From the NCBI GenBank assembly GCA_019426215.1, contig CM033405.1, positions 8,347,001 through 8,411,000 on the forward strand: a stretch of DNA of 64,000 nt. Reading direction: 5' to 3'. This stretch comes from Buddleja alternifolia. Its lineage: Eukaryota > Streptophyta > Magnoliopsida > Lamiales > Scrophulariaceae. Below the pieces are notes generated by a model that saw only the letters and a list, made by a program, of their open reading frames with translations, was not told the DNA's origin and did not search any database. Positions 40,898 through 52,073 of this stretch are shown here, piece by piece. The first letter of the stretch is position 1. The number at the start of each line of letters is the position of its first letter. Both the position numbers and the translations under genes were made by a program.

Positions 40898-41228
40898 GGT
40901 GGTCCATCAAATTTGACGTTTGTTCTATATTAATTTCTCAAGTTTAAAATACACATTGTTGGTCCTTTTCAACTTTTAAAATTGTTTCACTTCGGTCCTT
41001 AAGGTCATAATTCTGTTAGGAATTGACGGAATATTCTCTCGTTTGGATGGAATATTCCTACATGCAAGAGTAATAGTAGAAAATAAAAATTCATTTTACG
41101 TCAATGTTTAATTGGATTGTGACCTCAGAAACTAACGTGAGATGATTTGAAAAGTAGACGGATCAAGAAACTCGAGGGATGAAAATGAGACAAAAATAAG
41201 ACTTGAGGGACCATCAATGAGATTTATT
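40898..41228. mobile_element. Possible inverted-repeat element near the NDR promoter
   Basis: TTGGTGGTCCATCAAATTTG on the left resembles the complement of CTTGAGGGACCATCAATGAG on the right, with weak similarity inward. About 340 bp upstream of the NDR start codon. Old or not a true element. Confidence 0.35.
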
Positions 41229-41327
41229 ATTTATTCTTTATTTGCTGAAAATATCATGCCGGGGTAGTGATTGAAAATCTTCATGACAGAGGAAAGGATA
41301 ATTTAGGGGATAAAAACGTGACACACT

Positions 41328-41972
41328 TCCGGCTTGATTGACTAGACAATTATTTTCACTTTTCTATTTTCAAAGAAAAACTAGGATTTTTTATTTTATT
41401 TTTTTGATAAGAAAACTAAGATTGTTTTTAAGAGAGTTGCGAAATGATTTGAAATATGTGTTTGAACGATTTTTCTAGGAAATAAAGTGTGATGATTATA
41501 TAGTTGTGATGTGACACATTCCTTTTTGTTTTAAAGAAAAAATATTATTTTTTTTGTGAGAAATTAGTATGAGTGTGATTTTTTTTTAAAAGAAAATATA
41601 GACATTTTTAGGTTAAACATAAAGACAACCAAACAGGCAAATTGAACTTTATTTCGTACCTTGACTCATTTCGAATCAACATATGTGACTATTTTGACAT
41701 TCATGTTGAGATATTGATGGATAAAAACTTTTTAGTTGTTAGTGAACAGTTTAATTATGAATACTAAAAAGTTTGATTGTCCAGAGAAAAATCTAATAGA
41801 AATGGAAAACTAGCCTATTTTTCAAGAAAATTTTAGTTTTTTTATGAAATATCTACTGCAGCATATCTTTGGAATATTTTTAGAAATTGTCAACCTTACG
41901 TGTTTTAAGAAAAAACTATGAAAAAATTGAAAATGAAAAATAGACAACCATCTAATCAAAGCTGAAATTTAT
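41328..41972. mobile_element. Non-autonomous TIR element, family A copy 2
   Basis: CGGCTTGATTGACTAGACAA ... TTTTCACTTTTC at the left matches the complement of GAAAATGAAAAATAGACAACC ... TCTAATCAAAGCTGA at the right. The interior shares CATATGTGACTATTTTGA and GAGATATTGATGGATA with the element at 25048-25580. Confidence 0.5.
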
Positions 41973-42059
41973 TTTTTCAGGTGAAAAATAATTACTATTT
42001 TTAACCCAACGAAGCACAATTAACTCAGTACAAAGCCACAAAAAGTAAAAAACAAGACA

Positions 42060-44150
42060 CTCCCTCTTTTAGGCCCCAGAAAGAATATCAAACTTTACAT
42101 ATTATCTAAGGCTACTAAAAAACACAAAACTACTATTCTAGAATATTATGAATATATTATTTGTCTCTTTGTGACAATTTCCTCTTATTACCATATTCAA
42201 ATTGCATTTTTAGCTCCAATTTCAATTGGTTGAGAACAACTTCAACAGGTCTCTCCACTTGAGTAAATGTCCTTTTGTTTATCTCTCCCCACACCCTATA
42301 TATAGAAATTTCATGTTAGATGTTTTGATGATGACAATTAGGACTTTTTGTTAGACCCCAAAATGTGTAAGTTTGTTTTCAGCCTTGAAGCATTAGATTT
42401 GTAATAGGCTTTGTTTTATTTTTATTCTAGATTGTTAGGTTAAGTTGTCTCAGACTGAGCGTCTGATATGTTCTGAGTGAGTTTATCAGAAGTAAAGTTT
42501 GAAAACTCAAGCGCCTGAAGTCTGAATAAAGATGAAGATTCCAAGCGTCTAGAATGACCAGCTACATCAAGCGTCACCTTATAGGATAGAAGTGATTCAA
42601 GGATAAACAAGCGTCTATCAATGACTGATTTCACGTGAATTTATTTCTAAGTCCAGAAGGAGTTTAATGCAAATATTCTCAATACATTAAGTGCCAACGG
42701 GCATTTAATTCAAATGCATTAAATGCTGATAAGAGCATTCAATGTGATAAGCACTTTCAGACGTACGGAGAAGCCACCCTATTGAACTGTCAACATTTCA
42801 TAAACTGCAGCACCAACTTTGTGCAGCAGACTTTCAGGAAAAAGGACAAAAGTTGTTCACTCGCGGAAGTGAGAGACACGCGCTCGTGCATGTGTCAAAC
42901 AGACACTTTCTCCAAGAATGTCTATAAATAGGACCTCAACAACAAGCCAAACCGAGAATAATAGATTTCCAAGCCAAATTGTTGTTGCATTGAAGTCTCA
43001 TTCCTTAAACTCTAAGAAAAGCCAGAATTTTCAAGAAAACATTCTCTTTGCTTTTCTTCAATTCCTGAGACAGTCAACCAATATCTCAAACATTCTTTTC
43101 AGAGATTCCTAGTTGTTTGAACTTTGCCAAAATCAAACAAACCTTTTAGAAAAACCCCTATCCAAGCCTCGCGATCTGTGTGAAGTCGAAGTTGGATACT
43201 TGCAGTATTTCTAGGTGAAAGAAGCAAGGGGATTGAAGTGATTTGGAGCAGAAGTCTGTGTGATCAAGGAGCTCAACTCATCAACATCTATCTCTCCCTA
43301 ATTTGTAGAAGATTCTGTGTGATTCTTTGAGAATCATTTTAGTGGATTGCCTCCAAGTGTTCAAGGAGAAGAAGGACGTAGTTGAGATTACACCACCCAA
43401 CGAACCTTACAAATATTGTGTTCTTTACTTTATTTTCAGTTTTCATATTGTCATATCATAAACTGATCAAGTAAAATTTAATCAAACGCTAAACAACTAA
43501 ATACACTTTCCGTGACGCTAAAGCTTTTAAAAAGAAGACTACAAAAATAATTCTGCTGTGCTAACACTGATTAAAGAACTGAATGCTTAAATCTACTTGG
43601 TTAAAGTATTCAAATCTTGAAGTCTAAGTTAACTTTCTAAAAACAGTCTTCATCAGACACTGAGCCTAAGCGTCTATATTTCAAGTAAATGCTCAGTAAA
43701 AGCGTCTACATTTCAAGCGTCCAAAACCATTTTAATACGAAACTATTTGAAGTCGAAAAAGACTTCAGGGTCTATTCAACCCCCCCCCCCTCTAGACCCT
43801 TTCGTATGCCACTTGGGACCAACACTATACAACACACCAGATACCCCTGCATTGAAGATTATTTGCCTGAATTTCCATCTCCTAAAGGCATATTTTATCA
43901 AACCTCTCTATCTACTAAATTGGTGAAGCCAATTTCCCACATGTAACCACTGCATAATTCCTTGCAGCAGTTGCCCTGTCCAAACACGCCCAAAGAACAG
44001 ATGTTATATGTTCTCAATTCCATCACCACACAACACACAATTCCAATCAACAACATTCACAAACTTTCTCAACCTCTCTTTAGTAAAATCTTTAATGCAT
44101 ACCTAAGCAAGTTATAAAAGAATGTTTACGTAAACTGAATTTGTTCTACA
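42060..44150 (-). mobile_element. LINE 3' end remnant split by an LTR insertion
   Basis: On the minus strand, 43823-44150 reads fragments typical of the zinc-finger region at the end of plant LINE reverse transcriptases, for example HLFFGRVWTGQLLQG and MQWLHVGNW. The segment 42180-42300 continues it with YRVWGEINKRTF and RPVEVVLNQLKLELKMQF, the usual LINE C-terminal tail. The roughly 1.5 kb between them is an LTR-like insertion (separate entry). The open frame has stops, so this is a dead fragment. Confidence 0.55.
42314..43822 (+). mobile_element. Probable solo LTR, SIRE/Maximus-like copia
   Basis: TGTTAGATGTTTTGATGATG opens it and ACTTGGGACCAACA closes it. Near the 3' end are the phrases GGATTGCCTCCAAGTG, CCTTACAAATATTGTG and a C run before TCTAGACC, as I remember them from plant SIRE-type LTRs. 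TATAAATAGGACCTC at 42923-42937 fits the LTR promoter. No primer site or internal region follows, so it is most likely a solo LTR. No exact target duplication was identified, so the ends may be off by several bases. Numerous AGCGTC words recur in it. Confidence 0.5.
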
Positions 44151-44199
44151 CAACATTAGCAAACCTGAAATAAGTTTGCTCACCTTTCAGCCAATCATA

Positions 44200-44766
44200 T
44201 CCGATAATATGATTATAAGAATAAAAACTATCGAAATAACAAGAAATAAGATGAATATAAATGCTAAAGAGAGGGATTTTTATTACTTTGAATATGGGTG
44301 TTCTTGAGAGGAAAATACAAAGATATAATTAGATTGAATGAAACTTTGTGTGTAACCTTTACAATTGTGTATTTCTAGCTATATATGGCCATCCACCCCC
44401 TCTCTTCCTTAAGCATGGGGCATTTTCTTGTAATTGTGGGTTAAGTGGGGGATTCCCTTATTTAGAGGATAGTGGATGGATAGTGGGTTGTTGTTGACTT
44501 ATTCCACTATATCCCTTCGCCAGCTATGCTTATCATATCCATATCCATCTATGCATCAGTTTCCTTGTCAGCTATCCCGTTAGGTGAACCATGAGGTCAC
44601 TCGTATGCTTAGTCGTCGAGCTTACGTCTTGCTATCGCTATGCTCATCCTCTTAGAACATTCATGATGGACTTTACTTTCATTACTTTAGCCCAAACTAT
44701 CATATGCTAATCGTGGCCTGTTTCTTGTGAGGCCCAATAAGAAAATTGAAATTTACAAACGTATCA
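44200..44766 (-). mobile_element. Possible 3' LTR of a gypsy fragment
   Basis: On the minus strand GAGTAGGGGGACT resembles a polypurine tract, immediately followed by TGATACG at 44766, which could start an LTR. The stretch has a TATATATAGC box near 44380. The lower limit is uncertain and no second LTR was seen. Confidence 0.3.
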
Positions 44767-45019
44767 TAAGTCCCCCTACTCTTGAGAGATTGAGAGAATT
44801 TCAAGGTCTCGAGAGTACATTTAGCATGTAGATCACCAGCTAGTCCAACAGTTAACTCGACGAGCTAACCGCCACATGTTCGACCCTGCTTCATTAGCCA
44901 GCTAATTTATTTGCTTTAATTGTTCCTTCTCTAACAACACTTTCTTCAGCCCTCCCGTTAGTATTATCTTGAGGTCTTGTATTTTCACAAAACATTGTAT
45001 TCATAGAATAATCGCAATG

Positions 45020-45430
45020 AGTATTTATGCTTGCATGTTTCGCACATATTTCACAAGGCTTTTTTGAGTACTTGCGTGTTCGCAAGGCCCTTTTGGTATT
45101 TATGGCTTTTTTGGGTGCTTGCATATTTTGCAAGGATGTTTTGGTGCTTACACGTTTCGCAAGGTTTCACCTGCATGTTTCACATGGCTTTTGCTTGCAT
45201 GTTTTGCAGGGCTTTTGCCTGCATGTTTTACCACACTTTTGCATGCATGTTTCGTAGGGCTTTTGCCTATATGTCTTGAGGAGATCCTTTTTTTTTTTTT
45301 TGTGCTTGCATGTTTCGCAAGGCTTTTTTCTTCATGTTTTATAGGTCTTTCGCCTGCATGTTTTTCAGAGCTTTTGCTTGCATGTTTCACAGGGCTTTCG
45401 TTTGCATGTTTCACAAGGATTTTGCCTACT
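45020..45430. repeat. Minisatellite of about 27-bp units
   Basis: The core GCATGTTTCGCAAGGCTTTTGCCT repeats many times with changes (best ordered after 45170). A T run at 45290-45300 interrupts it. The period is divisible by three, so both strands stay open and give Cys/Phe-rich and Lys/His/Ser-rich repeated peptides; these have no other coding support. Confidence 0.75.
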
Positions 45431-45559
45431 TGTTTTTACAAGTCTTCCATCATAAAACTTTCTCCAATGTTGGATGCTCTAAGGTCACATCAGCTCTCAC
45501 TCTTCATCCTCGACTTCTTTCATTTTAGTTGTTTCTTCCATGTTCACATGTTTTTTTGC

Positions 45560-46330
45560 TCTGGCTAGTAGGATATCAAAATTAATGGTGACTTTTAGCT
45601 AATGACCTAAAGACTTCTCCATCTTTTAATCCTTTAATGAAAGCACTTGAGAGCACCTCCGCATTGGCTGATGGGACCTCCAATGCAATAGCATTGAATC
45701 TTCGAATATACTCTCGCAAAGACTCATCATTCTCCTAGCGCATATTGAACAAACTTAAGGAGCTCTTTTGGTACTTCTTGTAGCTCGCAAACTAGAGCAA
45801 GAATAGAGAATTGAATTCTTGAAACAAATGAACAAACTTCGATGGTAGCTGATTGAACCACTGTTGGGCAGCAAGTGTCAACATTGTCAGATAAACTCGA
45901 CATTTCACTCCATCAGAATAACAGTGCAATAATGCCCAACTCTAGAGTTTCCACAAGTGCTCCATAGGATCTGTAGAGCCATTGTATTCAAGTAAGTTGG
46001 GCATGCGAAAATTATGAGGTAATTCGTCAGTCATTACTAATGGTTCGATGGGATTTCTCTCTGAGGATTTGGCAAGTTTCCTTCGAAAAGCTGTCTCATC
46101 TCTCACATTTCCTTCTGTATATGTCCTCGAACATTTCCATCATGCTAGCTTGAGATGTCCATGCAGCTCCAGGAGCTGGATATCTCTGTCTTGAGAAATT
46201 ACTCCCACCTCTAAGTGTGTTTGCTCCAACCATATAGGTATCATGAAACTCATGTAGAAGTAGAAGTAGTGGGATCCAAATAGAGTGCTCAGGCAGCACC
46301 AATCGATTCTTATACAAAAATCATCCCTTG
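45560..46330 (-). mobile_element. Decayed LTR-retrotransposon gag fragment
   Basis: Minus-strand pieces match the retrotransposon Gag domain: LPHNFRMPNLLEYNG, then LTLAAQQWFNQLPS, then SLREYIRRFNAIALEVPSAN. Several stops break the frame. With the minisatellite and the possible LTR below it, this looks like a truncated gypsy-type element. Confidence 0.65.
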
Positions 46331-46399
46331 ACCACCATAAAACCCGGTCGACTTGTCGGGTCTTGCCTCATCGCCGTTATAATCCCCTACACATAACTA

Positions 46400-49300
46400 T
46401 CCCTTTGTTGCTCCTCAACGATGTCACATAATGTAGTCCAAACCGGCCCACTAAGTGCCATACATGTCCCGTCCAATTCATTTTGATGCCACAATGAGTC
46501 GGCTGCCTTGTTCGACACAATCCATCTTATATATGATCTCAAAATCATAGCCCAATAACTTGCCCACCTAATTTTCTTGCGCCGAGGTCACAATTCGTTG
46601 ATTGAGCAAATGTTTAAGACTATGGTGATCAGTCTTAACCACGAAACGTCGACCAATCAGATAAGGTCACTAGTGCTGAATTGCAATACTAGTCCCATTA
46701 ATTCTCTTTCGTAAGTCAATTTTGACAAAGAGCCCTCCACCAAGGCCATACTAAAATAGGATATAGGCCGCTTGTCTTTCATTAACATGCGCCTATCCTA
46801 GTGTCTGACGCATCACACTCAATTTCGAAGGTCTTCGCGAAATTGGGCATTGCCAACACCGATGCCGAGTTCAGTGCTGATTTCAGTGCACGGATGGCTG
46901 CCTTGGCCATATCCGACCACTCAAATCGGGTGGGTGCATTTTTTTTTAGCAATTGAGTGAGTGGTCTTGCCAATATACCATAATCCCGAACAAAACACAT
47001 GTAAAAACCTGTTAGTCCCAAAAAAAACCTCACGGCCTTTACCGACTTAGGAGTGGGCCAATCCACTACCACCCGGACCTTTGTCAGATCCATGAAAACA
47101 CCCGAGGCCGAGATAATGTGGCCCAGGTAATCCAACTGAGTACAACCAAAAACACACTTCTTCCGGTTCGCTTTGAAAGAGTTAGTTCGCAAAATATCTA
47201 ACACAACTGCCAAATGTTTCTCATAATCGATATGTGAATGACTATATACTAAAATATCATCAAAGACAACCAAAATGAACTTACATAATAGAGCACAAAA
47301 AAGGTCGTTCATAACTGACTGAAAATTCGCTGGAGCATTAAACAGACCAAACGGAATAACAAGGAACACATAGTGGCCACTATGTGTGCGAGATGCCCAT
47401 TTTTGGTATGTCCATGGACTTACCTGAATCTGATGATACCCAGATCGCAAATCAATTTTCGAAAATACCGTTGCACCTGACAACTGATCCAACATCTCCT
47501 GTACAACCAAAATTGGGTATTTATCTAGCACCGTCACCTTATTTAATTTCCCGATAGTCTACACAAAATCTCCAGCTCCCATCCTTCTTCTTCACGAGTA
47601 ACACCGGGCTCGAAAATGGGCTTGAACTCGGTTGAATTATACTGATCATGAGCATGTCACTCACCAAACGTACAATTTCATCTTTCTGTAAGTGACCATA
47701 TCGATAAGGTCATACAGAAACTGAACCGGTCCCCTCCAACAACTCAATCATGTGGTGCAATGATCGGCACGGTGGCAACCCCTCTGATTCACCAAACATG
47801 CCCGAGTATCGTTCCAAAATCCCCGCCACCTTCTCGGCATCCGGGCTGCCCTCGGCTAGCTCCCCGAAATTGCCCAACACTCATGCGATCCCACCACTAT
47901 TGCAAACAATTCTAGCTCCTAAATATGCAACAAGGATTTCAAAGTTGCGTGAGACCTACTTGATGAGTTATCACCTATGAGAAAAACCGACTTCCCCTCC
48001 AAAACAAAACCCATCGTCATCTTTCGCCAATTCACCTTGACATCACCCAAGGTGGCCAACCAAGCAATGCCAAGAATAATATCAACACCTCCGAGCGGAA
48101 ACACATAGCAATTGGCCTTTATCGAAACTGAGTCCAATTGAACAACCAAGTTCTGAAAAACACCCACCGAATCAGTTCGTCGTCCATCCCTAACTGCATA
48201 CCAAACCAATCTATTATCATCACCCGTAATCCGAACTAAGCCACCAATTTTGAAGATATAAAATTATGGCTCGCGCCGCTATCCACCAATATTGTAACTT
48301 CTCGCCCCGCCACATAACCCTTGAGTTGTATAGTACGAGGGCCCAAAAACCTAACAACAGAGCACAGCGACAGGGCTGCCAAGTCAAGTTGCTCACCTCC
48401 CGCCTGTTCGGTATGCTCTTTAGCTTCCGTATCCATCTCAATCTCCTTTAACTCTAGTAAAGGGGCCTCATCATCAGCCACTAACAAAACCCGCAGATGT
48501 TTGATGGGACAGTCATGCATCGGGTGGTAGGGTGCCTTGCACCCTTTCGCCGTAACTCCTCACGTTCAGCATTAGGTGAGCGCCAATACGGGGCCCTTGT
48601 TGGTGCTTGGCCACCCTCTCCCGATGTATTATTGCCCGGCAGCCACGGCCCTGCGACTAATGGCGCGCGGGTAGCGCCAACCACAGTGGTGACCCGGTTA
48701 GTGTGTTTCCCTGAGATTGACTGCAAACTGTTGCGACCCCGAACGAAATAATTCAGTTCCAACTATATGTACCCTTATTACCGTTTCAATATTTTTGACC
48801 AATTTCATGGCCTAATCTAAATCCTCTGAATCCAAGACCCACACCTGACAATAGATATTTTCCTGCAGTCCATTCATGAAATACCCCAGACAATTATCAT
48901 CCGATAATCCTAGCACTTGATTCACTAGTTGTGTGAATACGTTTACATAGGTCTCTACCCCCTCTGGTTGCCGAGCTGCTACCAGTCACTCATATGGATT
49001 TCCATGGCATCGATCGTCAAAACTTGTTATCAAATCATGCGAAAACTCCTGCCACGAAAATTAAGGCTTACAATGTTTCAACCATTGAAACCAGTGGAGT
49101 TGCCCCATCTAATGCCACCATGACCAATTGAAATCTCAACCCTCCTGACATGGATAAATATCAAAGCGTTGTTCAACTCGTTCTAACCAACTCAACGGGT
49201 CCGTCCCTTCAAACGATGGAAAGGTTGGAATCGGTGGTGTGGTACTCGATTCTGCCATCGTAGTTGCCGCTGGATGCTGTTGTTGCATCGTGAATTAGTC

Positions 49301-49545
49301 CCCTTTCACCGCGGTGGATGCGCTAGTAGCACCAATTGACCCAGGCGCTTAAGCCGCCGTCAGAATTTTCATCCCGTGCAGCAACTCAACCATCTGCTCT
49401 TGCAACTCTGTGATACTTCCCTTCATCTAAGATTGGTCCTCAGTAAATACACTCATCATCTCTTTAATCGCCTGAAGACGACCGTCAGCCACGCTAATCC
49501 GAGTTTACACCATCGCGAGTTGTGATTCCGCAGGTCGGACCAAAT
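46400..49545 (-). mobile_element. Decayed Ty3/gypsy element (gag, protease, RT, RNase H)
   Basis: Reading down the minus strand: a gag start near 49250 (about PPIPTFPSFEG), a protease piece with LVDSGASHNFISS (about 48245-48290), and reverse transcriptase from about 47640 to 46900. The RT has KIDLRSGYHQI, PFGLFNAPANFQ, VFDDILVYS and LDYLGHIIS. RNase H follows (about 46800-46420) with KLTYERELMALV and TDHHSLKHLLNQR. Frameshifts and stops separate the parts, so it is inactive. An LTR end with TTTTATCATCCATCA and a weak primer-site-like TTTGGTCCGAC lies at about 49530-49560. No integrase or second LTR is recognisable. Confidence 0.85.
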
Positions 49546-49761
49546 TGATGGATGATAAAAATAAAGAATGAAACACACAAGAATTAATACGTTATAAATC
49601 AAGAACAAATCGTGTTCTTGCCCAAAAGCCTTAGCTTCCCAGATTCAACATCAATGAATGATAATCAAAAATCCTAAAACAATATTTATAGTCCTTACTC
49701 TCAACTTACCATAATAGGACTCCTACCAATAATTAATAACTTAACAAAACAATAACAAAGC

Positions 49762-49797
49762 AATAATAATAATATTAATAATAATAATAATAATAAG
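49762..49797. repeat. (TAA)n microsatellite
   Basis: An imperfect AAT/TAA trinucleotide run lies between the gypsy LTR end and the foldback. Confidence 0.85.
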
Positions 49798-49805
49798 AGA
49801 AAATA

Positions 49806-50412
49806 ACAGATACCCCCCCCCTCCCCAAACCTATGAGGTGATGTGCACTTTGCCCCCCCAACCTATTAAAAGTTGCACTTAACACCCTAACCTATCATAT
49901 ATGTACACTTAACCCCCTCGGTCAGCTTCGGGCAGCATATAAGGGGCAAAGTGCTACAAACCCATAGGTAAGGGGGCAAAGCGCACATCACCTCATAGGT
50001 TGGAGAGGGGGGGGTATCTGCTATTTTCTTTTTCTTTTTTAAATTCAAATATTCTTAATATTAACTTAACCCCCCTCGGTCAGCTTCGAGAAAATTTTTA
50101 CCCATTCATCGTTCAATTTAAATCATGCATATTGGGATTTATTTGAATTTTTCTTAAAATATTATTTTTAGGTTTGAAATAAATAATTTTCAAATATGAA
50201 AATAATTTTCAAATATGAGATGATGTGCGCTTTGCCCCCTCACCTATGAGGTTTGTAGCACTATGCCCCCTGTGAGTTGCCCGAAGCTGACCGAGGGGGT
50301 TAAGTGCACATATATGATAGGTTATGGTGTTAAATGCAATTTTTAATAGGTTGGGGGGCAAAGTGCACATCATCTAATAGGTTGGGGGAGGGGGGTATCT
50401 GCTATATTCTCT
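49806..50412. mobile_element. Large nested foldback element
   Basis: A left arm (about 49808-49940) runs from ACAGATACCCCCCCC through CACTTTGCCCCCCCAACC and CTTAACCCCCTCGGTCAGC. It is the near complement of the right arm (50273-50406), which runs from GCTGACCGAGGGGGTTAAG to GGGGGGTATCTGC. Inside, a second copy of the end sequence (about 49955-50028, finishing GGGGGGGGTATCTGCTATT) pairs with the left arm too, making 49806-50030 a smaller hairpin. A third partial copy of the CTCGGTCAGCTTCG word lies at 50075-50090. This suggests insertion of one element into another of the same family. Confidence 0.7.
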
Positions 50413-50603
50413 AATAATAATCAATCTGCATTAGTCTCTCCCGCCAAGCCGCTCGTCCCACCCATATGCTTGTGTTGCACGTAAACTCGCAAGGGTCCCG
50501 ATGATCGTGTTTCACGTATCGTCTCATCCGGTTCACTCCTTTGCTCCACATCAAAGTGCAACTGAAATTCTAATGGAACTAAATCGGATAAGGCGAAGTC
50601 CAA

Positions 50604-50857
50604 TAGGGCCAAAACTGAAATTTTCCCATCATTAAAATGTAAGGATATTTTTGTTTTCAAATAAAAGTTCATAGGCAAAATTAGGGTTTTTTGTGGTGCG
50701 GTTTGAATTTTTATTTTTATTTTCGCCCTATAGGGCCAAAACTGAAATTTTCTCATAATTAAAATGTAAGGATATTTTTGTTTTCAAATAAAAGTTCGTA
50801 GGCAAAATTAGGGTTGTTCGTGGTGCGATTTGATTTTTTTTTTTTTTTTGTGGCTAA
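50604..50857. repeat. 127-bp tandem duplication
   Basis: TAGGGCCAAAACTGAAATTT starts at 50604 and again at 50731. The following roughly 110 bp match closely in both copies, with only a few differences. Confidence 0.8.
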
Positions 50858-52073
50858 TTTGAAACCAAATTGTCAAGTGTAGCTTTTCGGTAGAGAAATC
50901 TTAAATTGCTAATTAGAAAAATGAAACCAAGGGTGCAGTTTTGAGGGGTTTTTGGTTTTTAACTAAAAAAAAAAGGGTCAAACAAAACTAAAACTATTTC
51001 AGGTTATCAGTGAAAAAATAGCAATTTTTTTAACATTGTTTAATTAAATGTAACAATATATTCCACATAGATAAAGCTTAGCATAAGAGTATTAATTCTA
51101 ACAAACTACATGGCATATTTAAAAACTTCATAAAAAAATCAAAATATTAGACAAATTCATCTTACTAATTAAAAAACAAAAATTAAAAAAATATATATAT
51201 ATAATGCGGTTTAGTTTTGGTGCAGTTTGGTCCAAAACCGCCACCAAACCGTTTTGGTAGTACGATTTTTCTAAACATCTAAACCACAGTTTGTATAGAA
51301 AATTGACAAAAATAGTTTGGTACGGTTCGTTTCGGGCGATTTTACGAAATTGTTGTCCGACCCTAGGCAAAATTGCTCGAGGAAGGCCATGAGTATAACT
51401 TAAAAATTCATAAGGGGATTTTATTTTTTGATAAATAAATTCTCTCAATGAGGTAAGTGACTAATTCAACATGTCATAAAGGGGTCCTCATATGTATTTT
51501 GCCCTATGTTAACATGGCACAATTTTCTTATTTTCACCTGTTTGATAGTGACAATAGAATTAGTTTTATTAGTATTCCACAATTTTTATGAGTATATATT
51601 CTAACATATTTTAGTTTTAATAGGTAAGCAAAATAACAATTATCACGTATAAGAAAAATAAAGCTAACTTTAAATAAACTTATAATAGTTTCAAAATATA
51701 CAAGCAATTCTTCAAAAAATTCATTGAAGTTGTACACGACGTTCACTTATTTATCATATAATTGAATAAGTGAATACACATAAAGATACATATTACAATC
51801 AAACAAAATAAAATAACAACTATTAACACTAATATAATCAAGTTTATGCAACCGTAAAATTTCAACAATATTATGACACTTTTTCAAAAGAACATAAAGT
51901 AATGTAATATAACCAGTTCATATCTTGTGGTAGAGAAACTCTAAATAATCAAATGATGTTGATGTCTTTGTATATTTTCCCTTCTCAACAATTCTTTTTA
52001 TGGGTTTTAGGAAAAATGATTGTTAATTCAAATCCTAATAGATTTAGAAGATAAGTTTAATAGGAAAGTATTT
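50858..52073. other. AT-rich intergenic stretch
   Basis: No coding exon, element end or RNA gene can be supported. T and A runs are common. TTTTGGTGCAGTTTGGT- and CCAAACCG-type words (51210-51260) suggest an old, unidentified repeat. Confidence 0.4.

Noticed and set aside
45029..45568. Cys/Phe-rich open frames resembling a small secreted repeat protein, or a CRISPR-like repeat array
   Set aside because: The repeats are direct, contiguous and degenerate, with no unique spacers. The frames exist because the repeat period is divisible by three. The surrounding DNA is retroelement wreckage.
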